The position numbers were made by a program, and so were the translations under genes. Below, piece after piece: positions 1 through 8,665 of a DNA stretch of 64,000 nt. Each line of letters starts with the position of its first letter. Position 1 is the stretch's first letter. Source of the stretch: Rhodobacterales bacterium HKCCE4037 (lineage in GTDB: Bacteria; Pseudomonadota; Alphaproteobacteria; Rhodobacterales; Rhodobacteraceae); contig WVSM01000003.1 in the NCBI GenBank assembly GCA_015689645.1, positions 372,001-436,000 of the forward strand, read 5' to 3'. The notes beneath the pieces were generated by a model. That model saw only the letters and a program-made list of their open reading frames with translations, was not told the origin of the DNA and did no database searches.

Positions 1-563
1 CGGGTGGCGATGTCGTCGGGCGACATGCCGGGTTTGTAGAGGGCGGAACCGATGCCGAAACCATCGGCGCTGGCCGCGATCCATTGAGCGAAGTTCTCAG
101 GGCCAGCGCCGCCGACGGCGTAGACCTGCGTGCCCTCGGGCAATACGGCGCGCAACGCCTTGAGGCCGCCGGGGCCAGCCATGTTGCCGGGGAAGAGCTT
201 CAGGCCGGTGGCCCCCGCCTTCAGCGCGACGAACGCCTCGGTCGCGGTGAAGATGCCGGGCCATGAGGCCATGCCCTGCGTAACGGTTTCGGTGATGACC
301 AGCGCATCCGTGTTGGGCGAGACGACAAGCGTGCCGCCAGCCGCCTTGACGTCGCGCACCTGTTCCGTCGTCAGGACGGTGCCCGCACCGATGGTTGCGC
401 GGTCGCCGCAGGCCTCGGCCATGGCGGCGATGCTGTCGAGCGGGTCGGGCGAATTCAGCGGCACTTCAATGGTGGTGATCCCGGCGGCGATCAGCGCCTC
501 GGTCACGGGGACGGCTTCGGGCGGCGTGATGCCGCGCAGGATGGCGATCAGGTTTCGGGGCAT
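1..563 (-). CDS. dgoA: 2-dehydro-3-deoxy-6-phosphogalactonate (KDPGal) aldolase, C-terminus cut by window edge
   Basis: Class I aldolase that splits KDPGal into pyruvate and glyceraldehyde-3-phosphate, the last step of the De Ley-Doudoroff galactose pathway. The 187 visible residues begin [20 protein letters not shown] and carry the KDPG/KDPGal family landmarks: [18 protein letters not shown], and GLKLFPGN with the Schiff-base Lys. The ATG at 563-561 shares one base with the stop codon of dgoK, so the two are probably translationally coupled. A typical member is about 200-210 residues, so only about 15-20 residues are missing off the left edge. The KDPG aldolase of the Entner-Doudoroff pathway is a close relative. 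The neighbouring dgoK favours the galactonate substrate. Confidence 0.93.
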   Translation of the reverse strand, partial: MPRNLIAILRGITPPEAVPVTEALIAAGITTIEVPLNSPDPLDSIAAMAEACGDRATIGAGTVLTTEQVRDVKAAGGTLVVSPNTDALVITETVTQGMASWPGIFTATEAFVALKAGATGLKLFPGNMAGPGGLKALRAVLPEGTQVYAVGGAGPENFAQWIAASADGFGIGSALYKPGMSPDDIAT

Positions 564-1474
564 CAGGCGGACTCCGTCAGCGAGGCATGGATGCGGGCGA
601 GGCCGAGGCGTGTCAGCGGACCCGCATCGAAGACATGGGGCTGGACGCCCTGGGTTTGAAGGGCGCTGGCATAGGCGGCGGCAAGCTTGGGGCTGCCGGC
701 GATGGCGACCTCCTGCCCCAGCCAGTAGGGTTTGGTGGCGGCAAGCTCCGCCCCGATGAGGTAGCCCGACAGGCGGGCGCGGGCGGTGGCGAGAGAGAGG
801 TTCTTCAGCACGTTCTCGGCCCGCAGGGCAAAGAGGCGTTGGGTCAGCTTTTCTGGGCGGGAGATGGTGTCGGAGACGGCTTCGGTGAAGGCCTTTGGAT
901 CCTCGCCCTCGGTGCCGATGGAATGGCGGAGGACGGATTTCTCGGCCAGAAGATGGAACATCTCGCCGGTCATGGCGGTCTGGAAGCTGACCGCCTCCTC
1001 GGCGCTGATGCGGACCCATTTGGCGTGGGTGCCGGGCAGGCAAAGCACGCCGTCGAAGCCGGGCTGCGCGGCGAGGAAGCCTGCGATCTGGGTCTCTTCC
1101 CCGCGCATGACGTCGGCGGGCTCGGACTGGCTGAGGCCGGGGACGATCATCAGGTGCAGGCGCGGGTCGGTGGTGGGGGCCTGGACGGGCGTGAGGGTGC
1201 CGGGCGTGGTGGGGACGGAGACGTAGGGGGCCTCATGCCAGCCCTGCCGGGCGCCGACCATGCCGCAGGCGAGGATCGGCATCCGGCCCTGCCCCAGCCA
1301 CGGCTCGATCAGACGCAGGAGCGCCGGTTCGAATCCGTCGCGGTCGAGCGTGCCCATGCCGTCGTCGCTCGAGGCTTCGGCGCGGGCGACGTCGCCCTGC
1401 ATCGCCCAGGCGCGCAGGTGGGTGGTGCCCCAGTCGACAGCGATCCAGTCGGCATATCTGGTCTCGCTGCTCAT
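563..1474 (-). CDS. dgoK: 2-dehydro-3-deoxygalactonokinase
   Basis: Phosphorylates 2-keto-3-deoxygalactonate at C6 to give KDPGal, the substrate of the adjacent aldolase. The 303-residue protein opens with an ASKHA-type phosphate loop ([12 protein letters not shown]), followed by [14 protein letters not shown] and [12 protein letters not shown], all typical of DgoK. The ATG at 1474-1472 overlaps the stop of the upstream SDR gene (ATGA), and the stop overlaps the dgoA start. The open frame extends 55 codons upstream, but that stretch is arginine-rich shadow sequence inside the SDR gene, so the overlapping ATG is preferred. Expected to act in the cytoplasm. Confidence 0.93.
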   Translation of the reverse strand: MSSETRYADWIAVDWGTTHLRAWAMQGDVARAEASSDDGMGTLDRDGFEPALLRLIEPWLGQGRMPILACGMVGARQGWHEAPYVSVPTTPGTLTPVQAPTTDPRLHLMIVPGLSQSEPADVMRGEETQIAGFLAAQPGFDGVLCLPGTHAKWVRISAEEAVSFQTAMTGEMFHLLAEKSVLRHSIGTEGEDPKAFTEAVSDTISRPEKLTQRLFALRAENVLKNLSLATARARLSGYLIGAELAATKPYWLGQEVAIAGSPKLAAAYASALQTQGVQPHVFDAGPLTRLGLARIHASLTESA

Positions 1475-2241
1475 CCGGTTGTCACCACGCCGCCGTCGAT
1501 GACCATGCATTGGCCGGTCATGGCTTTCGACGCCCTTGAGGCGAGGAACAGGACACCGCCGACGATATCCTCGGGTTTGAGATGTTCCTTCAGGCACATG
1601 CGGGCCATGTGAGCGTCGAGATCTTCGGGGGAAGCCCACATCTCGAGCTGCTTGTCGGTGAGCACCCAGCCGGGGGCCAGTGCGTTGACGCGGATCGCGT
1701 CGGGACCGAATTCGCGGGCGAGGCTGCGCGTCATGGCTGTGATGCCGCCGTTGGCGGTCGTGTAGGCCGGGTAGCCGGAATTGCCCATCATGTAGCTGAT
1801 CGAGGACATGTTGATGATCGAGCCGCCGCCGGCCTTGCGCATCCCTTCGATCACCGCCTGGCAGCCGAAGAAATAGGCCTTGAGGTTGATCGACTGGGAC
1901 CAGTCCCAGAATGCCTCGTCGACCTCCAGCGTGGTGTGGCGCTGATCGTTGGCGGCGTTGTTCACAAGCACGGTGATCGGGCCGTGCGCCTCGGCCGCCT
2001 CGGCCATGGTGGCGCGTAGACGCTCGGTATCGGTGATGTCGCAGACGAGGCCGAGCGGGCGGTTGCCCGTTGCGGCTTCCATCTCGTCCATGAAGGCGTC
2101 GGACGCGGAGCGCTGGACATAGGCGACCTTCGCGCCCTGCCGCAGGAAGCCCTCGGTCAGCGACGCGCCGATGCCGGAGCCGCCGCCGGTAATGTAGACG
2201 GAGGCGCCGGAAAGGTCGGGATAGGTTGCCATGTCATTCAT
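1471..2241 (-). CDS. SDR-family sugar dehydrogenase, probably galactose 1-dehydrogenase; catalytic Lys replaced by Asn
   Basis: Classical short-chain dehydrogenase/reductase of 256 residues. It has the cofactor motif TGGGSGIG at 18-25, NNAAN at 94-98, a catalytic Ser in SSISY and Tyr160. In the usual YxxxK motif the Lys position is Asn164 (PAYTTANGG); the codon is clearly AAC on the minus strand near 1750. Its place between alpha-galactosidase and dgoK suggests oxidation of D-galactose, or of a downstream intermediate, with NAD(P)+. That substrate is inferred from context only. The ATG overlaps the alpha-galactosidase stop (ATGA). The Lys-to-Asn change could mean altered chemistry or a proton relay rebuilt with other residues. 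Confidence 0.82.
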   Translation of the reverse strand: MNDMATYPDLSGASVYITGGGSGIGASLTEGFLRQGAKVAYVQRSASDAFMDEMEAATGNRPLGLVCDITDTERLRATMAEAAEAHGPITVLVNNAANDQRHTTLEVDEAFWDWSQSINLKAYFFGCQAVIEGMRKAGGGSIINMSSISYMMGNSGYPAYTTANGGITAMTRSLAREFGPDAIRVNALAPGWVLTDKQLEMWASPEDLDAHMARMCLKEHLKPEDIVGGVLFLASRASKAMTGQCMVIDGGVVTTG

Positions 2242-4352
2242 AGTCTTTGTCCTTCAAGGACCCACATCGTATCGGGGAAGTGCCACGGCAGGGTCAGGCC
2301 GTGGTGCATCAGCCATGTGCCGGACACCTCGATTGGCCCCTCCTTGAGCGCCGGGTTGCCGCGGCTGAGGCCGGGCGCATCCGTCCGGTTCGCCAGTGTG
2401 ATGCGATAGCGCGTGTCGGGCTGCAAGGCGGTCAGGCGCAGCGGGCGCGGCGCAATCTGGTCCGAGGTCGCGGCCTTGCCTGCGAAAACCACGAACCGGT
2501 CGCCCTCGCGCGTCATCTGCTGTTCGGCAATCACCGCCGGATCGGCGCTGTCGAGGCGCAGGATATCGGCCTTGAGCATCCAGTCCCGGTTGGCCTTCCA
2601 CCAGGCGGTGACCTCGCGGAGCACCCTTGCCTCGCGCTCGTCGAGTTCGCGCGGGTCCATCTCGAACCCCATGTGGCGCTGTGCGGCGACCCAGGCGCGG
2701 AATGCGATGTCAAAGACACGGCCCGAGGTGTGGCAATGGCGCGGCCCAACGTGCGAGCCGGTGACGGCCATGGGCAGGAACAGCGCGGCGTCATGCTGGA
2801 TGCGCAGGCGTTCGAGGGCGTCGTTGGAATCCGACAGCCAAACGCGTTGGGTGCGCTTCATGATACCGAAGTCGATGCGCCCGCCACCGGAGGCACAACT
2901 TTCGATCTCCACCATAGGGAAATCGGCGCGCAAGCGGTCGATCAGGGCGTAGGAGCCGCGTGTCTGGTCGGCGTCTGGCATCGGCAGGACGCGGTTGTGG
3001 TCCCACTTGATATAGTCGATCTCGTGCGCGGAAAGGATCGCGGCCATGCGGTCGTAGATGAAATCCCGCACCTCGGGCAGCGCCATGTTCAGCGCCTTCT
3101 GCTGCCGTCCCAAGGTCTGATCTTCGGCCCCCAAGGCCCAAAGGGGATTGGCGCGGTGAATGTCGCTGTCGGGGTTGATCATCTCGGGCTCGAACCAGAT
3201 GCCGAAGGACATGCCGAGGCCATGGACGTGAGAAATGAGCGGGCCGAGACCGTCGGGATACTTGCGGGGGTCGACCTCCCAATCGGACAGGCTGCGGGTG
3301 TCGTCGTCGCGCTGGCCGAACCAGCCGTCATCGAGCACGAAGCGTTCGGCGCCGAGGTCGGCGGCGCGCGAGGCGATGTCTTTCAGCACGTCGAGCTTGT
3401 GGTCGAAATAGACGGCTTCCCAGCAATTGTAATGCACCGGACGCGGGCGGTCGGGTTGCGGCCATGTCACGATACGGTCGCGCAGGTGGCGCTGGAAGCT
3501 GACCGCGCAGCCGTTCAGGCCCGCGCCGGAATAGGTGATGTAAAGGGTCGCGGATTCGAAGAGGGTCGACGCCTGCGTTTCCATTCGCGCGGCATGGCCG
3601 AACTGGATCTGGCGACGGCCATCGGGAAGCTCTTCCGCGATCATCCGGTGCCCGCCCGACCAACCGTAGTGGAAGCCATAGGCCTCCCCTTGCGAATTGG
3701 TGCAGCCGCGACAGGGCACCAGCAGGCTGGGGAAATGTTCGTGCCCCGTGCGGCCCGTGCGGTTTTCGCGGTAGCGGATACCGGGCGACCAAGCGGTGCG
3801 GTTGGTCTGGAATTCGCCGGTCCAGCGGCCCGCGAAATCGATCATCTCGTCGCTTTGTTGCGGCGCGGGCAGGACGGGTGCGGCAAGCCAGTGCAGGTGC
3901 ACGGGGCGGTCGGCGCGGAGCCGCGTCTTGGCTGTGATGATGCGGGTCGAGGGATCGGTCGCGAACAGGAAATCAAGCGCAAGGGCGTTCGCGGTGTCCT
4001 CGTAGGTGAGGGTCAGGTGGTCGTCCCCGCTTTCCTCGCTGGCGTAGCAGAACTTGGGCAGAAGCGGCGTGCCGTCGCCGTCGCGCAGGATCAGGCCGGG
4101 CTGGCCGGGAAAGCTGCGCACGGCCTCGGGGCAGAGCGACAGGTCCGGGTTTTCGTCCAGCATGCCGCCGGTGACGTCGAGCGCATGGGCGCGGTGGAGC
4201 GTGCCAAGGTCTTCGCCCTCGGGCAGCGGCGCGCCCCAGTAGACGACCTGCGGCAGGCGGTCGCCAGTGGCGGCCATGACGAGCGTCTGCCGCCCGCCAT
4301 CATCGAGCCGCCAGGTGCGGGTTTCGGTGGTGTGCGCCGGTGTTCCGTCCAT
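2238..4352 (-). CDS. GH36 alpha-galactosidase
   Basis: Retaining alpha-galactosidase of 704 residues that releases galactose from alpha-1,6-galactosides such as melibiose or raffinose. Family GH36 signatures are present: FVLDDGWFG, FGIWFEPEMINPDSD, the nucleophile motif KWDHNR, CASGGGRIDFG, and the acid/base motif SDSNDALERLR. There is no signal peptide, so it acts in the cytoplasm on sugar imported by the adjacent ABC system. The frame is open far upstream, but the start is the ATG at 4352-4350 (MDGTPAHTTET), which shares one base with the stop of the permease gene (TGATG). The upstream extension is only a shadow of the permease. Confidence 0.93.
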   Translation of the reverse strand: MDGTPAHTTETRTWRLDDGGRQTLVMAATGDRLPQVVYWGAPLPEGEDLGTLHRAHALDVTGGMLDENPDLSLCPEAVRSFPGQPGLILRDGDGTPLLPKFCYASEESGDDHLTLTYEDTANALALDFLFATDPSTRIITAKTRLRADRPVHLHWLAAPVLPAPQQSDEMIDFAGRWTGEFQTNRTAWSPGIRYRENRTGRTGHEHFPSLLVPCRGCTNSQGEAYGFHYGWSGGHRMIAEELPDGRRQIQFGHAARMETQASTLFESATLYITYSGAGLNGCAVSFQRHLRDRIVTWPQPDRPRPVHYNCWEAVYFDHKLDVLKDIASRAADLGAERFVLDDGWFGQRDDDTRSLSDWEVDPRKYPDGLGPLISHVHGLGMSFGIWFEPEMINPDSDIHRANPLWALGAEDQTLGRQQKALNMALPEVRDFIYDRMAAILSAHEIDYIKWDHNRVLPMPDADQTRGSYALIDRLRADFPMVEIESCASGGGRIDFGIMKRTQRVWLSDSNDALERLRIQHDAALFLPMAVTGSHVGPRHCHTSGRVFDIAFRAWVAAQRHMGFEMDPRELDEREARVLREVTAWWKANRDWMLKADILRLDSADPAVIAEQQMTREGDRFVVFAGKAATSDQIAPRPLRLTALQPDTRYRITLANRTDAPGLSRGNPALKEGPIEVSGTWLMHHGLTLPWHFPDTMWVLEGQRL

Positions 4353-5209
4353 CACTTCACAGCCCCGAGGGTCAGCCCCGCGATGAAGTGCTTCTGCATC
4401 AGGAAGAACATCGCCACGGGCGGGATGGCCGCCACGATGCTGCCCGCGCTCATCAGGTGGTACATGGCGCGATACTGGCCGTTGAAGGCGGTGATGCCTG
4501 CGGTCACGGGTTGGCTTTCCGGGCTTTGGGTCAGGACCACGGCCCAGAAGAAATCGTTCCAGATGAAGGTGAAGATCAGGACGCAGAGCGCCGCGATGGC
4601 GGGTTTCATCAGGGGCAGGACGACGAACCAGAAGATGCGGAATTCGCTGACGCCTTCGACGCGCGCGGCCTCGATCAGGGGGCGCGGCAGCGCGCGGATG
4701 AAGTTGCGCATGAACAGCGTGCAGAACCCGGTCTGGAACGCGATGTGGAACAGGATCAGACCGGTACGCGTGTCGTAGAGGCCCATCTGGTCGGTCAGGT
4801 CGCGGACCGGCACCATGAGGATCTGGAACGGCACGAAATTGCCCGCGACGAACATGAAGAAGATCAGCAGGTTGCCCTTGAAGCGATAGACGCCGAGGGC
4901 GAACCCGGTCATGCACGACAGCGCCACCGCGCCGAACATGGTGGGCAGGGTGATGACGACCGAGTTCCACAGGTATTGCGGCATTGCCGACTGGGTAAAG
5001 ACGGTGAGGTAGTTGGTGATGCCCTGGAACCCGGCCTCGCCGGTGGGCAGGCCCCAGTAGTTGCCGGTGGTGAAATCCTCGCCCGGCTTGATCGAGAACC
5101 AGATCACCGCCAGCAGCGGGATCAGCCAGACCAGAAGCGCAAGCGGAAGGAGCGTCTGGTAGGTGACGCGGGCGGCGGGGCCGTATTGCTGGATCGGACG
5201 TGGAAACAT
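4352..5209 (-). CDS. ABC sugar transporter permease, MalG/UgpE type
   Basis: Inner-membrane permease of 285 residues in the carbohydrate uptake 1 (CUT1) class, with about six predicted transmembrane helices. The cytoplasmic EAA loop that contacts the ATPase reads EAARVEGVSEFRIFWFVVLP, followed by a Pro-containing helix. It should pair with the MalF-type protein encoded three bases upstream and with the binding protein at 6411-7673. The ATPase is probably the one at 8666-9721. The substrate, inferred from the downstream alpha-galactosidase, is an alpha-galactoside. Confidence 0.92.
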   Translation of the reverse strand: MFPRPIQQYGPAARVTYQTLLPLALLVWLIPLLAVIWFSIKPGEDFTTGNYWGLPTGEAGFQGITNYLTVFTQSAMPQYLWNSVVITLPTMFGAVALSCMTGFALGVYRFKGNLLIFFMFVAGNFVPFQILMVPVRDLTDQMGLYDTRTGLILFHIAFQTGFCTLFMRNFIRALPRPLIEAARVEGVSEFRIFWFVVLPLMKPAIAALCVLIFTFIWNDFFWAVVLTQSPESQPVTAGITAFNGQYRAMYHLMSAGSIVAAIPPVAMFFLMQKHFIAGLTLGAVK

Positions 5210-5212
5210 GCC

Positions 5213-6259
5213 TCAGCCCCCCCTCTCGTCGCGCCACATCTTCCACAGGAAGCCGGTGATGTAGATCATCATGATGAGGAACAGGATCACCGCGATGGCC
5301 GAGCCGTAGCCCATGCGGAAGCCGAATTCGGAAAGCGCCACATCATACATGTAGAAGGCCAGGACGGAGGTGTTGTAGAAGCCCGGGCCGCCGTTGGTCA
5401 TGATCGTGATGAGGTCGAAGGAGCGCAGCGCGCCGATGACCGTCACGACGATGGCGATGAAGGTGGCGGGCCAGAGTTGCGGCAGGACGACGTACCACAG
5501 CATCTTCGGCCCCTTGGCCCCGTCGAGCCGCGCGGCCTCGATCTGTTCGGGGTCCACGGCGTTCAGGCCGGTGAGGTAGAGGATCATGCAATAGGCCGTC
5601 TGCGGCCAAAGGCCGGCGGCGATGATGCCGTAGGTGGCGTAATCGTTGGAGCCGAGGATGTTGGTGCGGGGGCCGCCGAACCAGCTCAGCACCTCGTTCA
5701 GAAGGCCCTCGTTCGGCAGGTAGAACCACGAGAAGACGAGGCCGACGACAACCTGGCTGAGCACGAAGGGGAAGAAGAACAGCGATTTGTAGAGCCGCAT
5801 CCCGAACACCTTCTGGTTCAGGAACAGCGAGATGAAGAGGCCGCCGGGAATGGCGAGGAAATAGAGCAGGAGCCAGATCACGTTGTTCTTCAGCGAGGTC
5901 CAGAAGAACGGATCGGTCCAGAGGTTCTGGTAATTCTCCCACCCGATGTATTCGGCGGTCCAGACCGTGTCGCCGGTCGGCTCGCACCCCTCGGTCCGGG
6001 CGGCGCGGTTGCCGAGGTCCAGACATTCAAGGTCGGTCAGCCCGCCGTCGGGCGTGGCGCGGTATTCGAGCGCGTAAAGGCCGTTCCATTCGTAGAACGA
6101 GATGTAGAAGCTCTGGAAAATCGGGATGATCACGTAGACCGCGAAGAACAGGAACGCGGGCAGAAGGAACAGCCATGGCGCGATCGCCTGCTGGCTGATC
6201 CTGCGGTGCGGTCCAGGCGCGGGTGCGCTGACGGGGGTGTCGGTCGCGATTGTGGCCAT
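5213..6259 (-). CDS. ABC sugar transporter permease, MalF/UgpA type
   Basis: Inner-membrane permease of 348 residues, CUT1 class, with an N-terminal cytoplasmic tail, about six helices and an EAA loop (QIEAARLDGAKGPKMLWYVV). The first periplasmic loop (about 58-105) contains two Cys, at about 79 and 92, which could form a disulfide. The start chosen is the ATG at 6259-6257 (MATIATDTPV), preceded by AGAGGA about eight bases upstream; an ATG 16 codons further up lies inside a hairpin and lacks such a site. The gene follows the binding-protein gene after a 151-base gap holding strong inverted repeats. Confidence 0.91.
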   Translation of the reverse strand: MATIATDTPVSAPAPGPHRRISQQAIAPWLFLLPAFLFFAVYVIIPIFQSFYISFYEWNGLYALEYRATPDGGLTDLECLDLGNRAARTEGCEPTGDTVWTAEYIGWENYQNLWTDPFFWTSLKNNVIWLLLYFLAIPGGLFISLFLNQKVFGMRLYKSLFFFPFVLSQVVVGLVFSWFYLPNEGLLNEVLSWFGGPRTNILGSNDYATYGIIAAGLWPQTAYCMILYLTGLNAVDPEQIEAARLDGAKGPKMLWYVVLPQLWPATFIAIVVTVIGALRSFDLITIMTNGGPGFYNTSVLAFYMYDVALSEFGFRMGYGSAIAVILFLIMMIYITGFLWKMWRDERGG

Positions 6260-6287
6260 GGAGCCCGTCCTCTTGGCTGGAGGCAAA

Positions 6288-6355
6288 GGTGCACCATGAA
6301 TGTGCACCCTACACGTGACGCGCCGTTTGCGTTGGGTGCACGTTCATCGTGCACC
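6288..6355 (-). terminator. Intercistronic hairpin between binding-protein and permease genes
   Basis: Two 22-base arms, 6288-6309 and 6334-6355, pair with one mismatch and one G-T wobble around a 24-base spacer. Each arm itself has GTGCAC at both ends. A second GC-only hairpin, TGCGCGC with GCGCGCA, lies at 6377-6395. There is no T-run, so the structures more likely pause transcription or protect the binding-protein mRNA 3' end than act as a full terminator. Such hairpins are common after binding-protein genes in ABC operons and would lower permease output relative to the binding protein. An operator role for the GTGCAC repeats cannot be excluded. Confidence 0.6.
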
Positions 6356-6410
6356 ACAGGCGCGGATGGGGCCGGATGCGCGCGCGTGGCGCGCACCCGG
6401 TTCGCGTAGT

Positions 6411-7673
6411 TCAGTAGATCCGGCTACGGGCCTGTTCGAGGATCATCAGCACCTGGTCCAGCGTCGAGGGATCGACCATGAACTGCTGGAAGCCCTGCAT
6501 GGCGACCTGCGCCATCTCGGCCGGTGCATCACGGTCGAAGAACTGCGCGATGCCGCCGGTGGCGTTGTTCGACAGCATGTCGAAACCGGCCAGCAGGAAC
6601 TCGTCCTCATCGACGGTGGAGTTGGCGTTGACCGGCAGCTGACCGAGGTTCTCACCGTTGTTGATCAGCGTCTGGTTCTCGGCCGAGGTCACGAACAGCA
6701 GGAACGCTTCCGCTGCTTCCACGTTCTCGGCATTGGCCGCGATGTGGAAGGTGTCGGTGGGCGCGTCTTCGCCGGGTTCGATATCCGGGTTGATCTGCGG
6801 GAATTGGTAGAAGCCCAACTGGTCGTCGGTGAGACCGGCTTCGCGCAGCGGGGCCACGGCGAAGTTGCCCATCAGGTAGGCCGCGGCTTCGCCGTTGACC
6901 ATGAAGGGCAGCGCCTCCTGCCAGGAATAGGTCTGGTGATCGTCGATGAAGGCACCCATCTCGATCAGCTGCGCCCAGTTCTCGAAGGTCGCGCGGACGC
7001 GCTCGTCGGTCCATTCGACCTCACCCGCGGTCAGGGCCATGTGGAAATCGTAGCCGTTGGTGCGCATGTTGAGGTAATCGAACCAGCCGCCGGCGGTCCA
7101 CAGGAACTTGGTGCCGATGGTGTAGCATGCGCGACCGGAATCGATGATCGCCTGGCAGTTCGACAGCTCTTCTTCCCAGGTGGTCGGCGCTTCGAGCCCA
7201 AGCTCTTCGAAGATATCCTCGCGGTAATACACGCCCCACTGGTAGTAGGTGTAGGGCACGCCCCAGATGCCGTCATCCATGGTCATGGAGCCTTGCGTCG
7301 ACGCGAGCGACTCGGTCAGGCCGCCCTCTTCCCACAGGTCCGAGATGTCCATGAACAGGCCAGCTTCCACGTAGGGGGCCATGCGGTTGCCCGCGTACCA
7401 GTTCACGATGTCGGCGCCGCCCGATTGCAGCACGTTGCGGATCTGGGTCTTCCACGCCTCGCGGTCGGTGATGACCAGCTCGACCTCGACCTCGGGGTTT
7501 GCCTCTTCGAAGCGGGCGACCATGTCTTCCATCACCGCGCGCGGCGCCGGGTTCGACATGTCGGAGAAGATGCGCAGCGGGCCGGAGACGCCATGGGCGT
7601 CTGCAAAGGCCGCGCCCGAAAGCATGGTGGTTGCTGCCAGCGCCAAGGCGCCGGTTTTGAAGATGGATCGCAT
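6411..7673 (-). CDS. ABC transporter periplasmic sugar-binding protein (family 1, CUT1)
   Basis: Periplasmic binding protein of 420 residues. It has a signal peptide (MRSIFKTGALALAATTMLSGAAFA, cleaved after AFA-DAH) and an extracellular solute-binding family 1 body, including a GVPYTYYQWGVYYRED segment typical of sugar binders. The start ATG at 7673 is preceded by a strong GGGAGG site. It heads the leftward operon with two permeases, alpha-galactosidase, SDR, dgoK and dgoA, so an alpha-galactoside is the likely ligand. Expression probably starts from the promoter/operator region shared with the divergent IclR-type gene. Confidence 0.92.
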   Translation of the reverse strand: MRSIFKTGALALAATTMLSGAAFADAHGVSGPLRIFSDMSNPAPRAVMEDMVARFEEANPEVEVELVITDREAWKTQIRNVLQSGGADIVNWYAGNRMAPYVEAGLFMDISDLWEEGGLTESLASTQGSMTMDDGIWGVPYTYYQWGVYYREDIFEELGLEAPTTWEEELSNCQAIIDSGRACYTIGTKFLWTAGGWFDYLNMRTNGYDFHMALTAGEVEWTDERVRATFENWAQLIEMGAFIDDHQTYSWQEALPFMVNGEAAAYLMGNFAVAPLREAGLTDDQLGFYQFPQINPDIEPGEDAPTDTFHIAANAENVEAAEAFLLFVTSAENQTLINNGENLGQLPVNANSTVDEDEFLLAGFDMLSNNATGGIAQFFDRDAPAEMAQVAMQGFQQFMVDPSTLDQVLMILEQARSRIY

Positions 7674-7706
7674 GGTGTCCTCCCTGGTGATCCTGTCAGA
7701 AATTTA

Positions 7707-7745
7707 GTTCCAATATGTGAAACTTGGTTTCTTATATTGAAATCC
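7707..7745. promoter_or_regulatory. Two adjacent palindromes in the divergent promoter, candidate IclR operators
   Basis: Two imperfect palindromes lie side by side: GTTCCAATATGTGAAAC (7707-7723) and a GG-TTTC...GAAA-TCC element (7726-7745). Both have half-sites of the form GTTYC / GAAAC, and their centres are about 20 bp, two helical turns, apart. They sit between the binding-protein gene and the IclR-type gene. IclR-family proteins bind such palindromes as dimers of dimers. That the adjacent regulator binds here is an inference from position and symmetry. Confidence 0.55.
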
Positions 7746-7772
7746 TACGCTGACTCGGCCTAGTCTTGTCAA
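7742..7772 (-). promoter_or_regulatory. Candidate sigma-70 promoter for the alpha-galactoside operon
   Basis: On the minus strand TTGACA (7772-7767) is followed after 19 bases by TAGGAT (7747-7742). The -10 element overlaps the second candidate IclR palindrome, which would allow repression by steric block. The 19-base spacer is longer than ideal, so the -10 assignment is tentative. Confidence 0.4.
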
Positions 7773-7856
7773 CAGCAAAGCGCCCGGCCCCGCCGGGAAA
7801 TGCGTGGAGGAGGCCCCGACGCGGAGGTTGCGCGGGGCGGCAGAGGGAGGTCACCT

Positions 7857-8642
7857 TTGGCAGGCGAAACTGGCGAAGGAACGGTTGGCAAGGCGCTGGC
7901 GGTGCTGGATGCAGTCGCATCTCACGGGCGACCGGTGCGATTCGGTGAATTGCTGGAAACGAGCCCCTATCCGAAGGCGACCCTCTACCGGTTGGTGCAG
8001 GTTCTCACCAAGCAATCCATGCTGACATACGACCCGGACCGGCAAACCTATGCCCCCGGCTTGCGCCTTGTGCGGCTGGCCCATGCCGCATGGCAGAGCG
8101 CCTCGCTCGCCCCGGTCGCCCGCCCCTACCTCGAGGCATTGTCGGCCGAAGTGGGCGAGACGGTGCACCTCGCCCAACTCGACGGCGGGCAGGTGCTTTA
8201 CGTCGACAAGATCAACGCCCGGAACCCCTTGCAGATGTATTCGCAGGCCGGAAAGGTCGGGCCCGCCTATTGCACCGGCGTCGGCAAGGCGATGCTCGCC
8301 TACCTGCCCGAAGCGGAGAGGGAGCCGATCCTGCGCCAGCAGAGCTACCACCCGTTCACCGCGCATACGTTGGCCTCGCCCGAGGAATTGCGCGCCGAGC
8401 TGGCCGCCATCGCCAAGCGCGGCCACGCCTACGACCGGGAGGAGCATGAGCCGGGCATCATCTGTGTCGCCGTGCCCATCGTGACGCGCGCGGGCCGGGT
8501 GCTTGGCGCGGTTTCCGTCACCTCGTCGAAGGAACGGACCAGCATCGAGGGGCTGGAGGCCCATCTGCCGCGCATGCACGCCGCGGTCGCATCCATTGCC
8601 GGGGAGGCGCAGGATTGGCGCTTTCCCGATGCAGCAGAATAA
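7857..8642 (+). CDS. IclR-family transcriptional regulator
   Basis: Regulator of 261 residues with an N-terminal winged helix-turn-helix ([15 protein letters not shown], then [12 protein letters not shown]) and a C-terminal IclR effector domain ([15 protein letters not shown] and [10 protein letters not shown]). Start choice: the TTG at 7857 has GGGAGG six bases upstream and gives a family-typical N-terminus. An in-frame ATG at 7800 has no ribosome site and would add 19 Arg/Gly-rich residues. Divergent from the sugar operon and 23 bases upstream of the ATPase gene, so it most likely controls alpha-galactoside use, responding to the sugar or a pathway intermediate. Confidence 0.9.
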   Translation: MAGETGEGTVGKALAVLDAVASHGRPVRFGELLETSPYPKATLYRLVQVLTKQSMLTYDPDRQTYAPGLRLVRLAHAAWQSASLAPVARPYLEALSAEVGETVHLAQLDGGQVLYVDKINARNPLQMYSQAGKVGPAYCTGVGKAMLAYLPEAEREPILRQQSYHPFTAHTLASPEELRAELAAIAKRGHAYDREEHEPGIICVAVPIVTRAGRVLGAVSVTSSKERTSIEGLEAHLPRMHAAVASIAGEAQDWRFPDAAE

Positions 8643-8665
8643 ATCCGGGGACAGGAGGAGCCGCA

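Noticed and set aside
4353-5243. N-terminal extension of the alpha-galactosidase frame through the MalG gene
   Set aside because: The extension is Arg/Pro-rich shadow sequence; GH36 similarity begins at the ATG at 4352, which overlaps the permease stop.
4340-6409. Long rightward open frame opposite the sugar permeases
   Set aside because: Antisense shadow of two clear membrane-protein genes, with low-complexity Asp/Glu/His-rich translation.
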